Shown piece by piece: positions 1 to 8,936 of a stretch of 20,905 nucleotides of DNA (position 1 is the first letter of the stretch; each line of letters opens with the position of its first letter). The notes under the pieces are model-generated. The model saw nothing but the letters and a program-made list of their open reading frames with translations, made no database searches and was not told the origin of the DNA. The position numbers and the translations under genes were made by a program. This DNA comes from Ophiothrix spiculata (lineage: Eukaryota; Echinodermata; Ophiuroidea; Amphilepidida; Ophiotrichidae): NCBI GenBank assembly GCA_000969725.1, contig JXSR01S011741.1. One strand, given 5' to 3'.

Positions 1-81
1 AAGAAATGCAAAGATATCATCAGAATGGCCAAGGCACTGGTCCCGGATCCACATTTCTCTACATTTGGAGATGATCCAAAG
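1..81 (+). CDS. CCNK: CCNK exon (first in window, truncated at the window edge)
   Basis: Twenty-seven codons, opening [13 protein letters not shown] and ending FSTFGDDPK, then the donor GTAATG at 82. It ends in phase 0. This is the turn between the two cyclin folds in cyclin K. The exon may begin before position 1, because the reading frame is open at the window edge. Confidence 0.9.
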
Positions 82-3000
82 GTAATGTTTAGATGTGTAG
101 GACTCTGTCACACCTCAACACATAGTCAAATGTTTATCTAAGGTACGGTTTAAATGTTTGTTATACAAACATTAGAAGCACATTTAATTTGTTATCCACG
201 CAGTGGTGTCCATTAGGCATGCGTTCAATTCCTTAACCATACAGTGGTGTCCATTACGCATACGTTCAGCATGTGAAACCATTCTCAGTTTTGCATAGGC
301 TGACTCTAATATGTTGATGTGTGACAAAAGCCTTCTATGACCCTAAATCAAAATAGTGTACTTGATTAGACCATAGTAACCCACACTTTAGAAAGGGTGG
401 TTTAATTCATTGATTCATGAAAATAGTCAAAAGGGTGTTTGACTCCATGGTTATAAAGGGTAGGTTTGGAAAAAAGGAGTGTCGGAAAAATGGTTATCAA
501 CTGAGACAAAAGTTTGATTGAATAAAAATTCTTTGAATGAACTGTGTATGTTTACCACAAAGAAATACAATCAAACCAGCTGAATTCAAAACATTCCTTA
601 TTATGAGATGTTGCAAACTGTTGAAGGAACATAAAAAGATATGATATGACTTTCTACATGTACAATGGCTAGAGTGTGTTTTGACTTCATAATATATAGG
701 GTGGATTAAAATAAAAGTGGTGGGTTAATAATGGCAATGTCAACTATGATTAGACGAAGGAAGAGAGTGCAATTGTCATATTATATTACTGGGCATATTT
801 TCACTTCTCAATATATATTCAAGTCTTTTTCATCCAAGTATTGTTCTGTGTCTTCTGACAGGAAGAGATCATGACATACGAGCGTATCCTACTGCAAACC
901 ATCAAGTTCGAGCTACAAGTCTCTCACCCGTATTCCTACTTGCTGAAATATGCAAAGAGTATCAAAGGAGACAAGAACAAAATACAGAAGCTGGTACAGA
1001 TGGCTTGGACATTTGTCAATGACAGGTATGAGTATTGCTGGCACATGTGATGTTGCTTTGTGTTTCAAATTTTTGTGAGCGTGGTTTTATGGTGTTCTGC
1101 ATGCTTTGGCTGATCTGCAAAGATTTTGTTTTTCATCTTGAGTAAGCTAAAGGTATTTAAACTTGAAAAATATTTTCTTTTAGACTTTTTGGCCCTATCT
1201 ATCTGTGATTATGACAAACTCCTTTTCACAAAGACTTAATTAATAACTGATATAGGTGTCCACTCACAGCCAATCCCATGGAAGTTACATGCGGAGTCCC
1301 ACAGGGCTCAATACTTGGGCCTTTGTTATTCCTCATTTATGTTAATGATATGGTTTCTGCGGTTAAGTGCAAACTACTTCTTTATGCCGACGATTCAGCT
1401 CTTATGGTCTCGCATAAGAACGTTGGAGTCATTCAGGAACAGCTCAGCATCAATCTTGAAAGTGTGAATGAATGGTTGATTGATAACAAACTCTCTCTTC
1501 TAGGAAGTTGGAGTAAACAGTGTGCGGAGAGTGTTACCTCGTTTAAGTCATGCAAGCTAAAATCTAGATACACAATGAGTTTCTTGTACTTTAAAAACAA
1601 TTCTGAAATGCATTTGTTTCCATCATTACAAACACAAAACATTTATAAATGATCATTCAAAATTACTTTATCTCCACAGCTTATGTACAACATTGTGTCT
1701 TCAGTGGGAGCCACATATCATAGCTACAGCATTCCTTTACTTGGCTGGTAGATTGTCCAAGAGTGACCTACTTGATTGGTCAGGTAAAGGATCAAAGGTC
1801 AAATGGTGGGATCAACTAACAGATGATGTGTCACTTGATATAATGGAAGGTAAGTTTATTTTGTTTGTAATGCCCTTACTATTGTTGTTTCAAATAATTC
1901 TCGGACACAAAAATTTTGAGCCTTGCGTATCACCATTGCGTGTGCATTTTACGCGAGTACACCACGCTTTTCAGGCACCCGCGATGTCGCGGCACTGTGG
2001 ATTACTGATTGGAAACGGTGCTGCGTACTTCCCGGTGTCCCGTTCTTGTCTCAACTTGTGGATACGTGGTGGCTGCGTTCATAAATCATGTTCATGTCCG
2101 AAATTTATTTGAAACAATAATAGTCAATGTTAAGTTTCCCGTCACATTTTATTTTGCTCAGCTCATAATGAGGCAACTATTTCATTATTCATTATTTTTT
2201 GGATCTATTACTTAGTGCTATTTTAGGGAACAATTACTTTGCGACATGGTTCTACCACCATCCTTCACCCTCACAGAGACAAATAATGATTCCCTAAATT
2301 AAAACAATGTACAAAAAAGCATTAAAAATGACTACTTGCAAATTTTATATGACCGGTGCAAAATTCAGCATGTCTGACTTTCTACCGCAAGATGACAAAC
2401 TGGCGATGTGTACTTCATGCATTCAAAATAAAGCAATAAAAAACATCAGTTGCATGTCAGTTGCAAATTATTGCTCAAAACGTCTGTAAATTATCTTTTT
2501 AGTTATATTAATAAAATCAAATTTACAAACCCAAATATGTCTTTGAATGTGAAAAATATTTGCCAAAACAGCACATTGAATTTGTCTTGAATATAAACAG
2601 TTGGCCAGAATATGAACAACAGAAAATGTATGCATTTAATCTCTAGTATTTAAAGGTGTGTATATATATAGTTTAGACTATATTGAAATCAGAAATGAAG
2701 CTATTTTTAGAATCATTTACTGATTCTGAGCTCAAAAACAATTGATTCAAATTAGCAGAAAAAGGTTAAAAATCATTGTAATTGGCTAATATTAGAATAA
2801 ATGAAATATTTTCAGATATTTATTACTCTTGAAACGTGGGTCCAAAATCATAACGAGAACAGGGGACGGGAAACTCAACATAGAGTTACAAGGGCCTAAT
2901 GTAGTGAAAAAAATAAAATGAATATGATATATTTATAGAGGATAGTCAGTGTCATTGTCATCAGTGTTTAGTACATCTTTCCATGAAGGTTATCAATGAT

Positions 3001-6000
3001 AAAGGAAAGCCTGTGTCAGCAAGTTTAGATTGGCAACCAATTTTACATACAGCTCTGGGACCAGGGATTTAACCCATGGCTACTCATTGGTGCAACGCTA
3101 GGGAAGTGCAGAAAGTATACCGCTGTGCCACCCACTTCCCCAAAGTGTTAGTGTTGAGTGTTTGCTACACGTGTATTTAAACCAAACTATTAAAATCAGA
3201 TACTCGCTCTAACTTTGATACTTTCTCTCTTTATCAATTTAAGAAGTTATTGCCAAGACAAATGATAAATGCTTAAATGATACCATTTTTATTTTTTTGT
3301 ATAATATTGTCTTATTTTGTATATATTTCAAACGGTTTTGTAAATATTATAACTTAAATAGAACCTCCAAAAGCAAAATTATGTTCCTAATGCTGAAGAA
3401 AATGAGCTAAAGCAATAATTCTCTTATACCCAATAAATCAAAGTGACATAAGTTTTCTACCCTCTCAGCTTTACTTAAAAATTACAGACAACCCCTAACT
3501 TCAGCATGCAGCATTATTTTTATTCATTTTTTTCTTGCTACAAGATGACACAGCAATTACTTGTTATGTGCAAAACTTCAATAAGAGTACTAATTTTGAA
3601 CTATCAATAGATTGATTTAGGAAGATGTGATGAAACTGGCATAATAGTACATATAAATGTTATGCTTTCTATCACCATTTTGGTATAATTCTTTTCAGAT
3701 ATATGCCACCAGCTACTAGATTTGTATTCATCAGGTCAGCAGAAAGGAGGTCCGTTGCCAGGCACACCGCCGAAAGGAGGCAAGAAGAAAGCTTCTGTAA
3801 GTCAAGTTCATTTACTCATGTAGGACCCATGAATTAAATCGTCATGTGAGTGCAAGAAAGTCGTATCTGCAACAGCTGCCTTTTGTCTTTAAATTGGATT
3901 GCACACTGTAAAGTCTCCAGTCTTGGGTCAGTGGTTCTTGAAATGGTTCTTCAGGTGACACCGTCACCTGAAGAACCATTTCAAGAACCACTGATATAAG
4001 ACTGAAATTTTGAGATATTTTTCACATTCTTGTGACGAGTTTTAAAAAAATATAACTTTGGGCAGCCATTGCAGATACGACTTTCTTGCTCTCACATGAC
4101 AAAATAACATCACTGTAGAAGCCTCTGTTCAGCAAAATGTACACTCCATGCCTCTTAATGAAGTCTAGCTCATTGTTGCGGCAGGCCATTGTGTTGTTAG
4201 GGACATTTTTTTCTTTTTAATCAATGGTGAACATTTGAGAGAAACTTAATATCAAATTACACTAAATTTTTTAAAATAGTTTAACCACATTTTAACATTT
4301 ATGCAAGTATTAATGTAGGACTATATAGATAAAAAATAAACTTTTTAACCTGTTCAGGTCTCATCAAGAACTTTAGGGCTCAGGTTTAGGGTTAGTTTTA
4401 GGATTAGGTTCAATTTGGAGTTAGTTTTAAGGTATAGGTTAGTGCGTGTTCACATCATAAATATGTGGGTTAGACCTAGGTCCAATGTGGAGTCGACCCA
4501 CATTAGTTTTGTGTTCACACCTATACCCATATAGTGGATTAAAAATGGTTTATGATGTAAGTGGAGCGAGTCCACTTACCAGGATGTGATAACAACACAC
4601 TGAAGTAATGAATGTTTATGATGGTTTGTAATATATAGTAGGCCCTATTCGATTTTTGAAAACATGAGGCAATGAATTGTTTTTTACACAGGTTACTAGA
4701 GTTATTTTGGAACTATTTGTTATGGTGAAGGAGAGAACTGCAGTTTTATTTTAACATTTCTTACAGTGATAAATAGGATTGTAATAAAAAATACTTTTTT
4801 TGAGTCAATTCAACAAAGTTTCATATTTACCAATCCTGCGTCAATAATATCAAGTTTTAACTTAAAACTTTTTTTCTCATACCAACTATTATAAATAAGG
4901 AACCAAATTAATTTCATGACCCTACAATATATGTTACAACAAGTATGATAAATGCTTTGTATGTAGCAGCAGTCAGTTATTGACATAAAATCAATATTAC
5001 ACACACAATAGGAAAGTGCCTGTTACTTCCTGTATATGTGGGTCGACTCCACATTGTCGTGTTCACATTACAAAATCTAACCCACCTCGTAGGGTCGAAA
5101 CTTCCTCATGAAGGTGGTCTCGCTCCACATTGTTAATGTGGGTTCGATGTAGGTTCGAAACCACATATTTTGTGATCACACTACACTGAACTAGCTAGGT
5201 GTGATCACGCACTTAGAGTTTAGGATTTGGTTGGGTAAAGTTTTTGACGGGGTCTGAAAGTATACTTTTTCTGTGATTTCTTATCCAAGATACATGATGA
5301 AAAATGAAGTTGCCTTGACCAAATTTAGTTGCCCTTTCCAAATTTGAACATGTTGTAAAATTATATTCACAATCCATGTGTATTTAGGTATTTAAACACG
5401 CTACAATTTAATACGCAATATTTTTATCGCGCAAGGGTGGCTTTAGCCACCCGAGCGCCCGTCCTTGAACTTACTCAAGTTCCTGATGCATGATGAATAG
5501 TGCGCCAACTTGCGTGTACTGCATAAACGCACCACCATGCATGCTGTGCCGTGCATGACACATTTATTTGAATATCAATTGTGGATTCATCACAAATAAA
5601 CAATGGACCTTTTCAAAATCCATTCGGAAATCTTCGGAACGTCGATCACGTGGCCGTTTTATCAACCAATCACGTACGAGCTGATTAGCATGTACTTTCT
5701 TGTAAACAAAATTTTCTAAAAAAAATCTCTCGCATTGCAGTGCACTAAAAAGTGAAAAATAATTATATTCAGAACTATACATGGTTAGAGGCACTAATTC
5801 TGAACAAGTTTTGGCTGGGGGCACCATATGCTCACTGACAGAAAGAGTGAAATTTCCATTTGAAGTTGTCTGATTAAGCTAACAATTACCAGTCAACTCG
5901 GGAGTGCATCACACTAAAAGTGACTCGTTAGTGCTAACCCCAATTACAAATTCGAATTCGTACGCAACCAGATAACGAGAACGAGAACTTTACATTCTGG

Positions 6001-8362
6001 CTAGTGTGTTGAAGAGTCACTTTTTCTGTCGGCAATTGCCAGAAAGTGTAAAATCAGCTTCGGAAATTCTCGGAAAGTTGTGTTTTGAAAAGGTCTATAG
6101 CATGCTCCCGTATGAGAAGATATGGTGAGCTGTTGATAAATAGCTACATGTAGTAACTTGAAATATTTCTGTATATTTTCAGAAATCCTCTCATTTGTTG
6201 TCAGAGTCTGCCAAAGCTGCATCTGGTAAGTCACAAAGACTGGTAAGAATATTGCCAGTACCATTGATGACGTTTAATTGGGACATCTCAGGAGTAGCAA
6301 TAGTATACTGTTTAACCAGTTGTGAGATGTTTTGGGGGCACAAAAACAATAAAACATACACTAATTCATGAGCTGACACAACAAAGTGGATCCCAGTGAA
6401 AGAATGTTTTTGATGGATTAAGATTTTTGTATAGCTTTTCAACAGAATTTGGGATTGCGGTATCCGTTTTCTTATCCAGTATTGTAAATTAACTTTATCA
6501 TCATTGCTTGTAGGGAAATATTTGGCAAATTAATGCATTTTATAAGAAATTATCCATTAAAGAATGTCCCTATTAACAGGTCAGTTTTGCACATAAAGAC
6601 AAGGTTCCCTGACTGAATATGTCAATTAACCAAAAATCTCGCTTAAGCTGCGCCCACTGTATTATGCATAAAATGTTGTACAAGGAAGATAGCAAACATA
6701 GTAATGAGAAGGATCAAATCTAAAGTGAATGTAATTTACTTTTAGCATACAATTTAGCATCTTAGTTGCTTTTAAAATGTTAAACTGGAATATGGGGATA
6801 CCCCTCTTGATATTGCTAATGTAAGCAGCTCCCAACATTTTAGGGGCTATCAGGATTTTAAGTTGTTATTTTGATCTGCATGCTATAAAGTTGAAAGGTT
6901 AGGGTAAAATCAACCTTTCAATGTTTATAATAGGAGTTTCGGGTTAGTCATGTTTTGTAACCACAAAAATGTATTGGCCAAATTTGATTATTTTGGAACC
7001 AAATACCATGGAGCCGTGTTACCCCACTTTAGTGGTGTTGGTTTCAAGTATAGAGAGCTGGATGACAACCATAAAAATCGTATGCTCTGTTTTAAAAATA
7101 GCTCAGTATTACTTAAAATAGTGATGACCCCTCTAAATATTATACTGATAATATTGCTTATGAATGCTTGAATTATTTGTAAAAAGTGATTATACATACA
7201 TCATGTAGACACATGTTTGTTGAAGAAATTTATCACTTTATAAAATGGAATTTATCTTTCAGATGAGCCTCGTGAAAAGATTGCCAAAGTTGAGAAGGTT
7301 AGGGATCAATCAGCAAAAAATTCTCCAATTCCATCAGCTCAAGGAGCTCCACCAGTAGTAGCAGAATATGCTAGCCAGCCAGTACAGGCACCTCCACCGC
7401 CACCCAAGCAAGTAGCGTCAGAACAACCTGCAACACTTCCAGTCCCTCCAGCAACCAGCTACCCATCGCAAGCTCCAAGGCCTGCACCGCCTAATGCACC
7501 TCCACCACAGCAAGTTGCACCAGCAGCTCCACAAGCTAATCAGTACTATCAAGGGACCTACGCAGCTGCACCACCTGCTGTGACAGGTGCAACTGCACCA
7601 CCTACGACATATGCTTCAACAGCAGCAGCTCCACAGCAGACATACAGCCAACCCTCGCAGCCATACCAGGCTGCACAGACACCTGCAGCTCCTGCACCAG
7701 CACCTGCAGCACAGTCGTCTTATCAAGCGGGGCAGTATGGGACAGCTCCAGCGTATGGTACACAATATTACAGCCAGCAGTCAACGTATAGTCAACAGTA
7801 CCAGCAGCAACCGGCACAGCCTACATATCCAACAAGTGCACCGTCAACTCCTGCTACAAGTCAAGCTCCAACACAGTATGGGACTCAATATACAGGGCAG
7901 TATGGACAATCAGCACCCACAGCTCAGCCAACACAGCCCCCATCATTTGACCCTAGTATACCTCCCCCTAGGATCCAAGGACCACCTAGTAATGTCCCTC
8001 CTAATATACATGCCCCACCACCATCACATCCACCCCCTCCTACCCCACCAACCCATCCACAACAAGGACCCCCTCCCAGTTATCCTCCTGCACCACATCA
8101 GCCTCTAGCACAGACCTATGCTCCTCAATCAAATCCTTCAACTCCTACAGTCCCACCACAGGGTCAATCCTATGGGTATAGTGCGCCACCATACCAGATG
8201 CAACCACAGAATGTGGGTGTACCTAGAGGCCCACCTCCAGCCCCACATCATGGCCAGGCTCCAGCCCCTAATGTATCCACTGGTTTAGCAACAGTACGTA
8301 TCAGTAGCAGGGAATCTGCATGGCCAAGAGGCCCATCTCAAAATAGTCAGGAATGGGATTAA
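1..8362 (+). CDS. CCNK: Cyclin K, 3' part of gene, six exons (5' end outside window)
   Basis: Cyclin K is the regulatory partner of CDK12 and CDK13; the complex phosphorylates the RNA polymerase II C-terminal domain in the nucleus and supports expression of long and DNA-damage-response genes (family knowledge). Joining 1-81, 862-1025, 1680-1849, 3699-3796, 6183-6225 and 7263-8362 gives 1656 nt: 551 residues and a TAA stop. All junctions are GT-AG and phases agree. Recognisable cyclin K stretches are KKCKDII at residues 1-7, FGDDPKEE and [14 protein letters not shown] in the second helix bundle, [36 protein letters not shown], and [10 protein letters not shown] closing the fold near residue 148. 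Residues 150-551 are low complexity, rich in Pro, Gln, Ala, Ser and Tyr. The first cyclin-box part and start codon are missing. The cyclin K assignment is firm; the tail length and sequence are lineage-specific. Confidence 0.93.
82..861 (+). other. CCNK intron with a 41-bp tandem pair
   Basis: Intron of 780 bp with GT-AG ends. Apart from the 41-bp direct pair at 192-273 it is unremarkable AT-rich sequence, with no coding or RNA gene seen. Confidence 0.85.
192..273. repeat. Two-unit 41-bp tandem repeat
   Basis: Units 192-232 and 233-273 share CAGTGGTGTCCATTA and a GCATRCGTTCA segment, with the intervening bases more diverged. Only two units are present, so it looks like an old local duplication rather than an active minisatellite. 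Confidence 0.8.
862..1025 (+). CDS. CCNK: CCNK exon, second cyclin fold
   Basis: The acceptor TTCTGACAG precedes 862 and the donor GTATGAG starts at 1026. The 164-nt exon encodes [16 protein letters not shown], then [19 protein letters not shown] and WTFVND, ending two bases into a serine codon. It matches the central cyclin K helices nearly residue for residue and is the most conserved block of the gene here. Confidence 0.95.
1026..1679 (+). other. CCNK intron holding a retrotransposon scrap
   Basis: Intron of 654 bp with GTATGAG and TCCACAG ends. Its middle third is the reverse transcriptase fragment at about 1251-1510. The remainder shows nothing recognisable. Confidence 0.85.
1251..1510 (+). 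pseudogene. Non-LTR retrotransposon reverse transcriptase fragment
   Basis: The open frame shows the reverse transcriptase core of a LINE-type element: [20 protein letters not shown], then YADD (the catalytic aspartate pair) at about 1382-1393, then a helix ending [12 protein letters not shown]. In the families I know (jockey/CR1/L2/RTE-like) this last motif continues into a His-Leu-Gly-Lys-Thr-type stretch; here the frame departs near 1500, so the copy is broken at that point. Sequence before 1251 in the same frame meets a stop. No endonuclease, 5' region or 3' tail is present. It lies in the same orientation as the host gene. Element family is not resolved. Confidence 0.85.
1680..1849 (+). 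CDS. CCNK: CCNK exon, end of the cyclin fold
   Basis: The acceptor TCTCCACAG precedes 1680 and the donor GTAAGTT starts at 1850. The exon completes the split serine and encodes [32 protein letters not shown] and [15 protein letters not shown], ending one base into an aspartate codon. An open frame runs past the donor to 2112 only because the transposon in the following intron happens to be open; it is not coding. Confidence 0.94.
1878..2124. mobile_element. 247-bp TIR element, family A copy 1 (MITE-like)
   Basis: The two ends are inverted copies: ACTATTGTTGTTTCAAATAA at the left, and the reverse complement of the right end reads ACTATTATTGTTTCAAATAA; both continue into TCGGACA. The interior is noticeably CpG-rich for the window (TACGCG, CCCGCGATGTCGCGG, GGATACG). 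There is no transposase frame, so it is non-autonomous. A second copy, inverted and interrupted, lies at 10485-10914. I could not define a convincing target-site duplication. The element begins only 28 bp after the exon donor. Confidence 0.82.
2985..3140 (-). mobile_element. tRNA-derived SINE, degenerate
   Basis: On the minus strand an A-box-like GGGTGGCACAGCGG (3134-3121) is followed about 50 bases later by a B-box-like GGGTTAAATCC (3074-3064), the spacing expected of a tRNA-type polymerase III promoter. The left boundary is not sharp. No intact cloverleaf can be folded, so this is a SINE head rather than a tRNA gene. Confidence 0.55.
3699..3796 (+). CDS. CCNK: CCNK exon, last cyclin helix and basic linker
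   Basis: The acceptor ATTCTTTTCAG precedes 3699 and the donor GTAAGTC starts at 3797. It completes the split aspartate and encodes [14 protein letters not shown], matching the end of the cyclin K fold, then a Gly/Pro/Lys linker ending GGKKKAS. It ends in phase 0. The basic GGKKK run may serve nuclear import (inference). Confidence 0.93.
3841..4100. repeat. 260-bp foldback (large hairpin)
   Basis: The outer arms 3841-3880 and 4061-4100 are inverted copies matching at about 37 of 40 positions. An inner hairpin has perfect 32-bp arms, 3928-3959 and 3963-3994, around a 3-nt loop. Between the inner and outer arms symmetry is weak. There is no transposase frame and no clear target duplication. It begins 44 bp after the exon donor at 3797, so the pre-mRNA would carry a long double strand there. 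Confidence 0.88.
4442..5212. mobile_element. 771-bp TTA-flanked TIR element (PIF/Harbinger-like MITE)
   Basis: The element starts GTGCGTGTTCACA and ends TGTGATCACGCAC, and TTA flanks both sides (4439-4441 and 5213-5215). A 3-bp TWA duplication is the hallmark of PIF/Harbinger elements. Further inverted pairs lie inside: a 19-bp perfect match between 4482-4500 and 5038-5056, and AAATATGTGG near both ends. A small perfect hairpin (9-bp arms, 4557-4579) has the loop GCGAG. There is no transposase frame. Superfamily is inferred from the duplication only. Confidence 0.75.
5425..5565. repeat. CpG-rich segment with a GGGTGGCT/AGCCACCC hairpin
   Basis: This ~140-bp stretch differs from its AT-rich surroundings: ATCGCGC, CGAGCGCCCG, repeated GCATG words, and a perfect 8-bp stem GGGTGGCT-TT-AGCCACCC at about 5436-5453, followed by a CTTGA/TCAAG stem. 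It is probably part of a repeat whose borders I cannot place. It is in an intron, so a promoter role is unlikely but not excluded. Confidence 0.4.
5606..6095. mobile_element. 490-bp inverted-repeat element
   Basis: The ends GACCTTTTCAAAA (5606-5618) and TTTTGAAAAGGTC (6083-6095) are perfect 13-bp inverted repeats, and both continue inward with TTCCGAA/TTCGGAA-type sequence. A second inner pair, 5837-5850 against 6017-6030, matches at 13 of 14 positions. No target duplication is clear and no transposase frame is present. The 87-aa minus-strand frame at 5564-5827 resembles nothing I know. Confidence 0.6.
6183..6225 (+). CDS. CCNK: CCNK 43-nt small exon
   Basis: The acceptor GTATATTTTCAG precedes 6183 and the donor GTAAGTC starts at 6226. 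Fourteen codons ([14 protein letters not shown]) plus one base. The sequence has no strong family match, but the exon is needed for frame: the exon before ends in phase 0 and the exon after begins with two bases of a codon. Direct joining of those two would shift the frame and stop after 31 codons. Confidence 0.8.
6226..7262 (+). other. CCNK intron, no recognisable content
   Basis: Intron of 1037 bp, donor GTAAGTC, acceptor ATCTTTCAG. AT-rich. Open frames of 69-83 aa on both strands show no domain, biased composition or splice-flanked structure, so I read it as plain intron. Confidence 0.8.
7263..8362 (+). CDS. CCNK: CCNK terminal coding exon, Pro/Gln/Tyr-rich tail
   Basis: The acceptor TTATCTTTCAG precedes 7263, and the exon reads open to TAA at 8360-8362, encoding residues 186-551. 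It opens with a charged stretch ([15 protein letters not shown]), then Pro/Ala-rich sequence, then a Tyr/Gln/Gly/Ser-rich segment around residues 340-410 with repeats such as QYGTQY and GQYGQ, then proline-dense sequence ([12 protein letters not shown]) and a charged end ([15 protein letters not shown]). Proline-rich tails are typical of cyclin K. A 173-aa open frame at 7587-8108 in another frame is a by-product of CAG/CCA-rich codons. An ATG-less start at 7580 is only an internal GTG codon of this exon. Confidence 0.93.
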
Positions 8363-8712
8363 AAACAACTGCATTGTGATTTGATTTTGATGAAACCACT
8401 ACCTGCATTGTGCCAAAGATAATGCCACAATTTTGTATAATTGTGGTTTAAGGGATCTTTTACATCTGCGTATTAGGGTGACTACAAACTCATAACATTG
8501 ACAAACAAAAGTTTCATATACTAAACGTATGTGTAACAGACACCAATATGGATAAATTATTGAATGTATGCATAATGGACAGCGCCATATGGATAACAGT
8601 TGAAAATGCTTCTACATATAAACATCATGTAACATCAATGTATAAAACAAAAGAGTGTGCAGTGTATGTTGGTCCTGGTTGGTACCTTGATTTGTGACAG
8701 ATCTTATGGTCA
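8363..8712 (+). other. CCNK: Presumed CCNK 3' UTR
   Basis: Sequence after the TAA stop, free of repeats until 8713. No canonical AATAAA occurs here; the variant TATAAA occurs at 8617-8622 and 8641-8646. The first AATAAA is at 9455-9460, beyond the duplicated SINE. The true 3' end therefore cannot be decided from sequence. Confidence 0.45.
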
Positions 8713-8936
8713 GACACTGCTGAATAATTATGAGTGATTACATATTATTTGTATAATTTTGTTCAAGTTAACTGAATTAACCTAACCCCTATGCCACTTC
8801 TCCATTTAAAAACTATTCGGAAATCTGCTAGTTAAAAATGGCAGGATTCCCCCTAGATTCGAACCTGGTACCTCTTGCACTCCAATCACATTATCACTAT
8901 GTTAAGGCACTGAGCACGCGCTGCTATGACAGCGAG
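8713..8936 (-). mobile_element. 224-bp repeat unit with tRNA-like promoter, copy 1
   Basis: Minus strand carries a perfect B-box GGTTCGAATC (8865-8856) preceded by an A-box-like GCTCAGTGCC about 50 bases upstream, then a non-tRNA body. This is the layout of a tRNA-derived SINE. The adjoining unit 8937-9161 is nearly identical. Confidence 0.7.

Larger units (their letters stand above)
1850..3698 (+). other. CCNK intron with a TIR element and a SINE
   Basis: Intron of 1849 bp, donor GTAAGTT, acceptor TTTTCAG. It contains the 247-bp inverted-repeat element at 1878-2124 and a tRNA-like SINE around 2985-3140. The stretches 2125-2980 and 3141-3690 are AT-rich with no coding or structured feature that I can support. 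Confidence 0.85.
3797..6182 (+). other. CCNK intron packed with inverted-repeat elements
   Basis: Intron of 2386 bp. In order: 260-bp foldback (3841-4100), degenerate GGGTTAG-type sequence (about 4375-4440), TTA-flanked element (4442-5212), a CpG-rich hairpin segment (about 5425-5565) and an inverted-repeat element (5606-6095). Little of it is unassigned. Confidence 0.85.

Noticed and set aside
1693-2112. 139-aa plus-strand open frame
   Set aside because: Its first part is the CCNK exon in frame; after the donor at 1850 it only reads through intron and the family A element.
4375-4440. Telomere-like TTTAGGGTTAG words
   Set aside because: Only a few degenerate, irregular units next to a transposon border; no array that would indicate an interstitial telomere.
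5564-5827. 87-aa minus-strand open frame
   Set aside because: It overlaps a CpG-rich repeat and an inverted-repeat element, has no recognisable motif and no splice support.
7587-8108. 173-aa open frame overlapping the CCNK tail
   Set aside because: It is the shifted reading of CAG/CCA-rich codons and gives a His/Gln/Leu-rich product with no family character; the CCNK frame is supported by splicing phase and homology.
8815-8935. Possible tRNA genes in the duplicated unit
   Set aside because: Only the B-box is perfect; no cloverleaf forms, and the head is fused to a non-tRNA body.
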